Assembly (NCBI GenBank): GCA_012511615.1
Contig: JAAZFS010000149.1
Coordinates: 1-7,251, forward strand
Direction: 5' to 3'
Source: Elusimicrobiota bacterium
Lineage (GTDB): Bacteria; CG03; SLGR01
DNA: 7,251 nucleotides
A program made the translations under genes and the position numbers. Shown here one piece after another: positions 1 through 6,368 of the stretch. Below the pieces are notes generated by a model. The model worked only from the letters and a program-made list of their open reading frames with translations, was not told the origin of the DNA and ran no database searches. Position 1 is the first letter of the stretch. Each line of letters opens with the position of its first letter.

Positions 1-560
1 ATCCGATATGTTTTGGCAAAAGTTGCTTGGTGACTTTTCAAAAGTGGCCCAAAATCAAATCCTCCTCCAATCGCGCATGTTACCTTGAGCCCATCTTCTG
101 ACAAAATCGGAGTGTAATAATTATAGTAGCCAGTTGAGGCCACATACTCAGAGGCCGACTGGCCGCCCATTGCATCTAAGAGTAGGCGTGCGGAAACATC
201 CATGTAGTCTTCCTTGTCTGTTGGATAAGTGAGTATGTAGTTAAGGGAGGTTCCGGTATCTATCGCTGAGTGCATAAATCCGAATCCTCCAGTTCGACCC
301 AAGTTTTGCATCTTCAGGGAGTATTCTTTGAAAATTGGATCATTTTTGCGGTCGTCTTGCTCAAGAAGGGCAATGCGATGATGTTCTGACGGATCTATTT
401 CACTTGTAAATGCTTCCACACTCTCACTGTAGTATCTACTATAGTGTTTCAGGGTATCATTATGAATTCCTCGGTAGACAAGATAGCCCCCAGCTGCAAA
501 AGCTGCAAGAGAAGAGCATGCTAAGATTAGAGCTAGTTCTGCCCGGTAGGAAATCCGCAT
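1..560 (-). CDS. Membrane-anchored sensor protein, Cache-like extracytoplasmic domain (N-terminal part only)
   Basis: The reading frame stays open from the ATG at 560-558 to the left edge of the window, giving 186 codons without a stop, so the C-terminus is missing. Residues 1-6 are short and basic (MRISYR). A hydrophobic, Ala/Leu-rich helix follows at about residues 9-29, best read as a signal anchor. The rest is polar and presumably extracytoplasmic. The stretch at about residues 145-170, with YYTPI, then SEDG, then a hydrophobic strand and GGGFDF, resembles the end of a Cache-type small-ligand sensor domain (pattern: P-I, D-G, hydrophobic strand, G-x-D). Such domains usually precede a second membrane helix and a cytoplasmic output domain such as a cyclase, GGDEF, kinase or phosphatase; which one cannot be seen here. 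The start is fixed by an in-frame TAG at 572-570. The ATG lies two bases after the TGA of the TPR gene and has no Shine-Dalgarno sequence, so translation probably depends on coupling to that gene. That it is a real gene is likely; the Cache assignment is tentative. Confidence 0.8.
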   Translation of the reverse strand, partial: MRISYRAELALILACSSLAAFAAGGYLVYRGIHNDTLKHYSRYYSESVEAFTSEIDPSEHHRIALLEQDDRKNDPIFKEYSLKMQNLGRTGGFGFMHSAIDTGTSLNYILTYPTDKEDYMDVSARLLLDAMGGQSASEYVASTGYYNYYTPILSEDGLKVTCAIGGGFDFGPLLKSHQATFAKTYR

Positions 561-562
561 AT

Positions 563-2497
563 TCAGCGACTAAGACGCTGGCGCGTTGCCTCTATATTTC
601 TTTTGGCCCTTTCATGATTTGGGGCAAGAAGCAGAACTCTTTCCCACTCCCTTATGGCAGCTTCGTAATTACCTTGTCCGTGAAGAATCAGTCCCTGGCG
701 ATAGATACGTTCTATCTCGTCCGGATCAACGCCATCTGGTATTTCTTGAGCTATTGCTTCCTCAGAAATTTGGATTCCTCTGAGGGCCTCTGCGTTGTTT
801 GGGTCAAGCTCAATAACTTGTTCCCAGCGCTCAATTGCTTCTATATGTCGTCCATTTGTTTGCATTCTTGAGGCAGCTTCTAAGAGGTTATTTATTTTTG
901 CTTGGAGTTCAGCAAGCCTGGCTGCTTCAGCAGCTCTTGCTGCAGCAGCAGCCTCTTCAACTGAACGCCTTCTACGTCCATCGGTTGCCCGCTTTATGCC
1001 GTCTATTGCTATTTTATTTGGAGGGTTAAGGAAAAGTACCATAGACCATTTTTCTATTGCGGAGTTGAATTCTCCTCGCTCCAAATGTTTTTGGCCAGCA
1101 GAAAGATAGGCTTCATATTCAGTCGCGAGTGCCTCAGGTACGGATTTTCCTCCTAGGGCTGATGCAGCTCTTTTAATAACAGCCTCGGCTCTTCTGTCGC
1201 CTGGTTGGATATCAAAAACCTGTTGAGCTCTTTCAATTGCCTCGATGTTATTTGCCGGCATCTGCTCTTCTGCCGATGCTATTATATTTCTAATCCTTTC
1301 TTCCTGAAAAAGGGCGCGATCCACCTCATCAAAAAGATCTTTTGCTTCAAAGTAATCAGGTGAAAGTTTCAGGGCAGCTTTTAATTTTCGGTGAGTTTCG
1401 TGATGATTGTCAGCCAGATAATTCACCCGTGCTTCTTGATAAAGTGATTCTGCATTTTCTCGGTTTTCAGCCTGCTCAAGGCGCTCACTTAGCAAGCTCT
1501 GGTAGCGCAAGGCTCGTTCAAGTCTTACGTGCTGCTCAATAATTTGGAAATTTTCAAGAGCCCTTTCGTAGCGTTTTCGTTGATATGCCCTGATTGCATC
1601 GTTATATTCTCGTGAAATAACTCTTCCAAGCAGTGAACTCTCAATGGCTTCCCGGGTTTGCTCTTTGAGGCTTCTGTTGGCACTACGAATCCTTTGCGCT
1701 GAGTCTTTGTATTCGGAAACATAATCCATTGCTTCCTGAAAGTTTAGAATCGCTTCAACATAATCTTCAGACTCTAGAAACTGGAGGGCTTTGTTATAGT
1801 GGTAGTCGGCATATTTTTCCTTATATTTTGTTTGGTCTGTGATTTCTGTTGCTGAATAGCTCATCTTTGCAGATATCTTATCCCGTAATCCTAGGGCCTG
1901 TTTATTTGAGGGGTAGATGATGAGAATGTTGTTTACCTCTTTCATGGCGGCTTCATAGGAGCCTGCATCAAAAAGGCGTGTAGCTTCCCTAAGCTGCCTA
2001 CTAATGTTTACAGGCGCTGAATCATCTGGCGATACTTTGCTTGTTGGTTCATCTGATGATAGTTTTTGCAACATCTGCATAGCTTCAGAATCGTTGGGAT
2101 ATATTTCAAATATTTGGCGAGCAGCTTCCCTTACTCTGGCATGATTATTATCGGCATAGGCATTGTTTAATTCTTCTCTTAGTTTCCGTAATTCCATTTG
2201 TTGGGCCAGTCGTTGCATTATTTCTTCCCGCTGGGTTAGTTGCGAGGTGCCTCTTTGCTCATTCAGGTTCTCTTCAGCCCTCTCAAGATATCTTCTTGCT
2301 GGTTCATGGTTTGGATCCTGCACCACCGCACTTCTAAAGCGAGCGGCTGCCTGCTGGTACTCACCGCTACGGAAATAATGAAGACCTCTTTCATAGTCTT
2401 GCTGGGCGGGTGTATTTCCAGGGTTATAAGATGAAGCGCAAGCAGATATAGAGAGAGATAAGAGGATAACTAATTTTTTAAGAGTATTGTTAGTCAT
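563..2497 (-). CDS. TPR-repeat lipoprotein
   Basis: This 644-residue protein begins with a lipoprotein signal peptide: basic KK at 7-8, a hydrophobic core at 9-17 and the lipobox ISAC with the lipidated Cys at 20. The residue after the Cys is Ala, not Asp, so outer-membrane sorting is possible under the E. coli rule. Almost all the rest is helical repeats of TPR type. The clearest are at about residues 34-67, 166-198, 229-262, 349-382, 460-493, 536-569 and 596-629, with weaker ones near 105-138, 298-325 and 404-435. The last three carry a Trp inside helix B (A-I-x-x-W-x-x-V, Trp at about 484, 558 and 618), ending in a Pro-containing turn. An Arg/Ala/Glu-rich helix at about 507-535 links repeats. 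TPR arrays are protein-binding scaffolds, so the likely role is assembling an envelope complex, perhaps with the PEGA and propeller domains encoded upstream. Its ATG overlaps the PP2C stop (ATGA). An in-frame TGA at 2524-2522 rules out an earlier start of any use. The only purine-rich stretch (AAGGA, 2519-2515) is 17 bases away, too far for a normal ribosome site, suggesting translational coupling. Confidence 0.93.
   Translation of the reverse strand: MTNNTLKKLVILLSLSISACASSYNPGNTPAQQDYERGLHYFRSGEYQQAAARFRSAVVQDPNHEPARRYLERAEENLNEQRGTSQLTQREEIMQRLAQQMELRKLREELNNAYADNNHARVREAARQIFEIYPNDSEAMQMLQKLSSDEPTSKVSPDDSAPVNISRQLREATRLFDAGSYEAAMKEVNNILIIYPSNKQALGLRDKISAKMSYSATEITDQTKYKEKYADYHYNKALQFLESEDYVEAILNFQEAMDYVSEYKDSAQRIRSANRSLKEQTREAIESSLLGRVISREYNDAIRAYQRKRYERALENFQIIEQHVRLERALRYQSLLSERLEQAENRENAESLYQEARVNYLADNHHETHRKLKAALKLSPDYFEAKDLFDEVDRALFQEERIRNIIASAEEQMPANNIEAIERAQQVFDIQPGDRRAEAVIKRAASALGGKSVPEALATEYEAYLSAGQKHLERGEFNSAIEKWSMVLFLNPPNKIAIDGIKRATDGRRRRSVEEAAAAARAAEAARLAELQAKINNLLEAASRMQTNGRHIEAIERWEQVIELDPNNAEALRGIQISEEAIAQEIPDGVDPDEIERIYRQGLILHGQGNYEAAIREWERVLLLAPNHERAKRNIEATRQRLSR
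893..967 (-). repeat. Low-complexity Ala/Glu/Arg-rich segment in the TPR gene
   Basis: A run of GCA/GCT codons (CTGCAGCAGCAGCC-like on the plus strand around 940-952) encodes residues 511-535, rich in Ala, Glu and Arg. It is predicted to be a single charged helix joining two TPR units. Triplet-rich DNA of this kind may vary in length between strains. Confidence 0.6.
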
Positions 2498-4011
2498 CGC
2501 TCTATCAGCATCTTTCCTTGATCAAGGGTTAGTGTTATTGATTCTTCGTTTTGGTTGAGGCGAAACGTTCGCTCGATATTTCCAACTCTCAGGGCATAAT
2601 CCTTGTCTCTGGTAATATGGATGCTCTTTCCAACCACACCAACTCGGCGGACAGTAAGCGGTGAACCAAAATAGTCCCAAGTTTCGCCGTTTAGGTATAT
2701 TTTTTCCTCATTGTTGAAACCAGGAGACATACCAAGAGTGAGTCGAAGTTCTGCCTGAGCCCGGAGTTGTACTTCTCGAACAATCTGCTCTCCTTTAATT
2801 ACGTTTATTTGAAAAGATTCGGGCTGGTACCCGTCTAGTAAAACACGAATACTATAAGTACCCTCTTCAAGAGATAAAAAACTGGCGGGGGCCCTGGTCG
2901 TTGTTATAAGTTGGTCATCTAAGTATAGTGAAACGTCGGCAGCGCCAGGCATGGTACTAAGGAGTATGTCGCCTGTAGTGGTGGCAGCGGCTTCTTCTGG
3001 TACAACCTTATTCCAAGGACGGGAGATTAATAAGGCACCAGCAGTCATTATGGCAAGTATTCCAATGACTTGCACCAAGGGTATTTGGTAAAGTTTTCTT
3101 TTCTCTCTCACCACCCCTGCCGGTACCTTTGTTTTAGCGGGTGGCATATATTTATCTATATGACGATCTATCATCTGTATAGTGCTTTCATCCGCATCAA
3201 GGGCTTTGATTGTAGGTTGAATTGCTCCTGCGGGGGTCGCTGCAGTAGTTTCATCAACTCTCGCAAGAGTAACTGTAATGTTGTCAGACCCACCTGCTTC
3301 TTTTGCTGCCTGTATAAGTTTTTCTGCAGCTACTTCAAGATTGCTGCCAAACGTTTCAAGGATATGCTGTATTTGCGAGTCGTCGATTTCTTCATATAAT
3401 CCATCGGTACAGATTAGGAAAATATCTCCTATCATGGGGCTTACAGTTTTCCAGTCAACTTGAACAAGTGGATTTGTTCCGAGCGCTCTGGTAATTACAT
3501 TTCTTCCTCCAAAGGTGTCTAGGTCTTTTGCTGAAATATCGCCGTCCTGAAGCATTTCCTCAACCCAAGAGTGATCGACTGTCAATTGTTCTAGATTATT
3601 TCCTCGGAACCTGTATGTCCGACTATCTCCTACATTGAAAATATTGCACAGACCGTTTTGAAAACTTATGCCACAAAAAGTTGTCCCCATACCCCTAATC
3701 TTTGGGTACATAACCTGAAGCTTAAAAAGTCTTCGGTTTGCGGTAATTATTGCTGATGCGATACGTCTTGATTGGAGAGAAATTTCGGCAGGACCCGCAA
3801 TAGTTATTTTCTCCCAATCTTCTTGTGAGCTATCCTTAAAAAGCTGCTCTATTGTCTCAGCAGACGTCTGGCTGGCAAAATCTCCAGCTGCATGACCTCC
3901 CATGCCGTCGCAGATAAAGAAAATACTTTTTTCTGGGATGGCACCGTAATAATCTTCATTGAGATCTCTCTTTATTCCGACGTCGGTTTGGGTGACATAA
4001 CTTATCTTCAT
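2494..4011 (-). CDS. Membrane-bound PP2C-family Ser/Thr protein phosphatase with PEGA domain
   Basis: Residues 1-253 form a full bacterial PP2C (PPM) catalytic domain, which removes phosphate from Ser/Thr using two metal ions. The metal ligands and signature blocks are all visible: R15-D-L-N-E-D20, CDGMGGH with Asp35 and Gly36, GMGTTF at 107-112, GDSR at 128-131, TDG with Asp203, and SDN with Asp243. It should be active. A polar linker (254-306) leads to one transmembrane helix at about 310-330, preceded by KRK, so the phosphatase faces the cytoplasm. A PEGA-type beta-sandwich follows outside at about 347-416 (STMPGA, then YLDD, then EEGTYSIRVLLDGYQP). The last 90 residues look beta-rich and may be a second, divergent domain; I do not recognise it. 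The gene overlaps the FHA gene upstream and the TPR gene downstream by four bases each. A strong GGGAGGG stands before the ATG. The natural substrate is probably a phosphothreonine protein bound by the neighbouring FHA domains; this is inference. Confidence 0.95.
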   Translation of the reverse strand: MKISYVTQTDVGIKRDLNEDYYGAIPEKSIFFICDGMGGHAAGDFASQTSAETIEQLFKDSSQEDWEKITIAGPAEISLQSRRIASAIITANRRLFKLQVMYPKIRGMGTTFCGISFQNGLCNIFNVGDSRTYRFRGNNLEQLTVDHSWVEEMLQDGDISAKDLDTFGGRNVITRALGTNPLVQVDWKTVSPMIGDIFLICTDGLYEEIDDSQIQHILETFGSNLEVAAEKLIQAAKEAGGSDNITVTLARVDETTAATPAGAIQPTIKALDADESTIQMIDRHIDKYMPPAKTKVPAGVVREKRKLYQIPLVQVIGILAIMTAGALLISRPWNKVVPEEAAATTTGDILLSTMPGAADVSLYLDDQLITTTRAPASFLSLEEGTYSIRVLLDGYQPESFQINVIKGEQIVREVQLRAQAELRLTLGMSPGFNNEEKIYLNGETWDYFGSPLTVRRVGVVGKSIHITRDKDYALRVGNIERTFRLNQNEESITLTLDQGKMLIER

Positions 4012-6260
4012 TTTTTAGCCCTCCCATCTATAATAAGGGGTCTTTTCGATTTCTTTTTTCCATGCGTTAGGATGAAAAGAAGAACCCCTAGCAGGAGTAG
4101 TGCTCCTCCAAAAACCAATGCTATTTTATATTTGCGGGAATGATCCTTGAAAACAGCGAGGGCGGAATTGCTGGCATCTTTTCTGAATGAGGACCAGAAA
4201 ACTTCGTTAGAAAAAACTTTGGTCCTACTTGAAAATGCATGTAGGCTATTGTTCAGTGTGGAAGCAATAATCTCCAGGAATCCGTCACCAGTAATATCTC
4301 CGATTACTGGCGCTGAGGTTATAGGAGATCCCACAGAGGCACTTACTAATATTCGGTTTCTAACATCGCTTCGTAAATCTAAAAGGGAGATGTAACCGTC
4401 TTCTCCAGTAATTAAGGCCTCATATAAGCCTCTTTTGGAAAAGTCCGCGATAGCGGGAGACGAGATGATTCTATTTGAGTGCTCCGTATTCTCTTCCCAT
4501 AGGAGGGCTCCGTTTCTGCCGTTGAATGCATATATTTTACCATTTACCCACCCACATAGAAGGTCTGGGGTGCCAGACTTGGTGATATCAACCAAAACAG
4601 GGGAGGGATATCTAGCTGGGGTTGGCAGTGTGGAAAATGGCTGCATTAGTTCTGCCCAAACTAAGGAGAGGTCTGCCCCTCCGAGGACGCCGATGTAGTA
4701 TGCCCCAGTAGTGAAGGCCAGATCATCGTATCCATCATTTGTTATATCACCGACAGCTGGAATTGAGGCTATTTCATTGAGAACAAGGTTAATTCCTTTT
4801 TGCATATTTATCTGCTGAGTGAGATTGACTACTTGTCTTTGGTCGGGATTACTTGAGTTGAAAAAATATATTTGTCCGTCATTAGTCGGGACGGCCACCT
4901 GAGAACTTCCGTCGGGTCTTCTTAAGAGAACAGGAGAGGACATAATCGCCTCAGATGTGGTGTAATATGAGGGTGCACTTGTTCCGGTAACAGGAGAAAA
5001 TAGGAATGCTACGGTCTGGGCATCTGTTACTGCGACAATATCGAGCTCTCCATTACCAGTCAAGTCGGCAACCAGTGGTGACGATGCGCTTAGCAGACGT
5101 CCTCCAATGAAGGGACTTCTATAAAGAAGCTGTCCACCCCGGCCATCGAGTACATATATCCTGGAATCATCTGATCCAACAACTACGTCAGGCACCTTGT
5201 CTCCGTTGACGTCAGCTAAAACTGGGGAAGTAAGTGCTCCGCGGCCAATAGAGGTCTCCCAAAGCAAGTTTCCGGTTTTTCCCGACCAGGCATAAACGCT
5301 TCCACTAGAAGAAGTGGCAACTATCTCGTTCTTTCCGTCACCAGTAATATCCCCAATTGCTGGACTGGGGGTAATATCAAAAATATCTTCGGAAGTAAGA
5401 AAAGGTGCTCCGCTAAAGTTGGAAAAATATCCACTAAGCGGAGTAAGAGAAATTGTCTCAGGCTTAGAATTAATAACCGAATAACCTATAAGCCCTATTC
5501 CGATTGATGCTGCGCCGGCAGCCATTGCAAGATAGATACCGACTTTTTTGAGTAGAGGAAATAAGCGAAGCCATATGACACCTGCTTTTTTCGCGGTGGA
5601 CCAGTCCTCTTTTTCAATGTAAAATCGAAATACGTTCTTTCCTATTAGTATTTCGTCTCCTTCTTCTAGGGCAAGTTTATCTTCTGGTTCCACCTCGTGT
5701 TTATTAAGAAAAGAACGGTTTTTACTTCGTTTGTCAGTTAAGTAATAGGTGCCTTCCTCAAAAGTAATTGTAGCATGCCTTCTGGATACACTCTTGTCAA
5801 TTTCTTTAGATATCCAAATGTCATTGAAGTCTTTGGCTCTTCCGATTTTTGTCTCGTCAGTAGTTAATATTTCAAATTTACGACCTTCCATTTTGCCTTG
5901 AATACAGATAAGGTAAGCATAGTCTTCCTGATGTATGAAACCACCATCTTCTTCTGCGTCAAGTATGTCTTCTTCAGTCGGTCTTAAGGATAGTAAGTGT
6001 TCACCGATTCCAAGCGTGTCACCAACTTTTATTTCTGCGGATCTGACAGGGGTGTTATTTACTCTCGTACCGAATGCTGTGTCCAGATCTTCAACTTCAA
6101 GTTTGCCTGCCACCTGTTTAATGATGCAGTGATCTTCAGAAACGGCTTCGTCTTGTAGGACTATATCGTTCTCTTCATCGCGCCCGATTGATACATTGCG
6201 GGGACCCATGATATATTCCATTACAATTTCAGCTTTATTCTTTATTACGATTTTAGGCAT
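4008..6260 (-). CDS. Tandem-FHA membrane protein with extracytoplasmic FG-GAP/VCBS-type beta-propeller
   Basis: This 750-residue protein has two FHA domains, which bind phosphothreonine peptides. FHA1 (about 4-93) shows GR at 26-27, S41-x-x-H44 and GTRVNN at 64-69. FHA2 (about 115-214) shows GR at 139-140, SRRH at 158-161 and SFLN at 182-185. A transmembrane helix at about 240-262, preceded by LLKK, puts the FHA pair in the cytoplasm. The segment from about 298 to 680 contains eight spaced repeats of the form S-P-x-x-x-D-I-T-G-D-G followed by strands (starting near 298, 344, 393, 441, 499, 552, 600 and 649). These match FG-GAP/VCBS propeller repeats, whose Asp-rich loops often bind calcium; the fourth has lost the loop Asp pattern. 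The tail WSSFRKDASN at about 689-698 resembles the closing motif of many PQQ-like or FG-GAP propellers. A second helix at about 713-732 is followed by a very basic cytoplasmic tail (KKKSKR). GAGGAG five bases before the ATG is a good ribosome site. The stop overlaps the PP2C start. Likely role: carrying phosphorylation state across the membrane to or from an extracytoplasmic partner. Confidence 0.94.
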   Translation of the reverse strand: MPKIVIKNKAEIVMEYIMGPRNVSIGRDEENDIVLQDEAVSEDHCIIKQVAGKLEVEDLDTAFGTRVNNTPVRSAEIKVGDTLGIGEHLLSLRPTEEDILDAEEDGGFIHQEDYAYLICIQGKMEGRKFEILTTDETKIGRAKDFNDIWISKEIDKSVSRRHATITFEEGTYYLTDKRSKNRSFLNKHEVEPEDKLALEEGDEILIGKNVFRFYIEKEDWSTAKKAGVIWLRLFPLLKKVGIYLAMAAGAASIGIGLIGYSVINSKPETISLTPLSGYFSNFSGAPFLTSEDIFDITPSPAIGDITGDGKNEIVATSSSGSVYAWSGKTGNLLWETSIGRGALTSPVLADVNGDKVPDVVVGSDDSRIYVLDGRGGQLLYRSPFIGGRLLSASSPLVADLTGNGELDIVAVTDAQTVAFLFSPVTGTSAPSYYTTSEAIMSSPVLLRRPDGSSQVAVPTNDGQIYFFNSSNPDQRQVVNLTQQINMQKGINLVLNEIASIPAVGDITNDGYDDLAFTTGAYYIGVLGGADLSLVWAELMQPFSTLPTPARYPSPVLVDITKSGTPDLLCGWVNGKIYAFNGRNGALLWEENTEHSNRIISSPAIADFSKRGLYEALITGEDGYISLLDLRSDVRNRILVSASVGSPITSAPVIGDITGDGFLEIIASTLNNSLHAFSSRTKVFSNEVFWSSFRKDASNSALAVFKDHSRKYKIALVFGGALLLLGVLLFILTHGKKKSKRPLIIDGRAKK
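4019..4025 (-). promoter_or_regulatory. Ribosome binding site of the PP2C gene
   Basis: GGGAGGG ends seven bases before the ATG at 4011 and lies inside the end of the FHA gene. It gives the phosphatase its own strong initiation signal despite the overlap. Confidence 0.75.
4233..5369 (-). repeat. Eight FG-GAP/VCBS-type repeat units inside the FHA-propeller gene
   Basis: The coding sequence holds eight related units about 45-58 codons apart. On the plus strand their loops show as variants of a block meaning 'ATATC(T/C)CC(G/A)ATT', for example near 4295, 4746 and 5350. The protein motif is D-I-T-G-D-G or a variant. Units 1, 5 and 8 are closest to the consensus; units 4 and 7 have lost part of the Asp loop. 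They most likely fold as blades of a single beta-propeller. Confidence 0.8.
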
Positions 6261-6368
6261 TTTTACTCCTCACTAGCATATCTATATGTGTACTTTTAAA
6301 TTCTAAACCTGTTACCAGCTTTCTGCTTACTTTTTGCTTTTATCTTAGTAAATGGTATTGCACGGACT
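6261..6368 (-). other. 108-base intergenic region between SLH-like and FHA genes
   Basis: The region is AT-rich. It holds the ribosome site of the FHA gene and a short palindrome (CATAT-CT-ATATG, 6277-6288) close to it. I see no GC-rich hairpin with a T run after the SLH gene, and no convincing -35/-10 pair. Read-through from the SLH gene is therefore possible, as is a weak or non-sigma70 promoter. Confidence 0.5.
6266..6271 (-). promoter_or_regulatory. Ribosome binding site of the FHA-propeller gene
   Basis: GAGGAG is followed by five bases (TAAAA) and the ATG at 6260. This near-consensus Shine-Dalgarno sequence supports the chosen start, which also leaves FHA1 complete. Confidence 0.8.

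Larger units (their letters stand above)
1..6260 (-). other. Predicted operon: FHA-propeller, PP2C-PEGA, TPR lipoprotein, Cache-like sensor
   Basis: Four genes run in the same direction with junctions of minus 4, minus 4 and plus 2 bases. Both overlaps are ATGA stop-start junctions. There is no room for promoters or terminators between them, so they should be co-transcribed and partly translation-coupled. The unit continues past the left edge. The SLH-protein gene at 7151-6369 may be its first member. Confidence 0.85.

Noticed and set aside
410..1109. Plus-strand open frames of 64-153 codons over the TPR gene
   Set aside because: They lie opposite a coding sequence with clear lipobox and TPR repeats, lack ribosome sites and have no recognisable domains. 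They are shadows. The same holds for the plus-strand frames elsewhere in the window and the minus-strand frame at 1525-1722.
4233..5369. The repeats as PQQ-dependent dehydrogenase blades
   Set aside because: Some strands (YAWSGKTGNLLWE) do resemble PQQ-like blades, but each unit carries the D-x-T-G-D-G loop of FG-GAP/VCBS repeats, and no catalytic dehydrogenase residues can be recognised.
2494..6260. A type VI secretion regulatory cluster (Fha, phosphatase, kinase)
   Set aside because: No kinase and no secretion-system structural genes are present, and the propeller, PEGA and second membrane helix do not fit the known T6SS FHA and PppA proteins.
6278..6286. ATATCTATA shared by the two upstream regions (6278-6286 and 7196-7204), as a possible common operator
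   Set aside because: A ten-base version of it (TATCTATATG) also occurs inside the PP2C coding sequence near 3153-3162, and all contexts are AT-rich, so chance is a sufficient explanation.
6300..6368. A transcription terminator after the SLH-like gene
   Set aside because: The only inverted repeats have stems of three to five base pairs, and no GC-rich stem followed by a T run on the minus strand was found.
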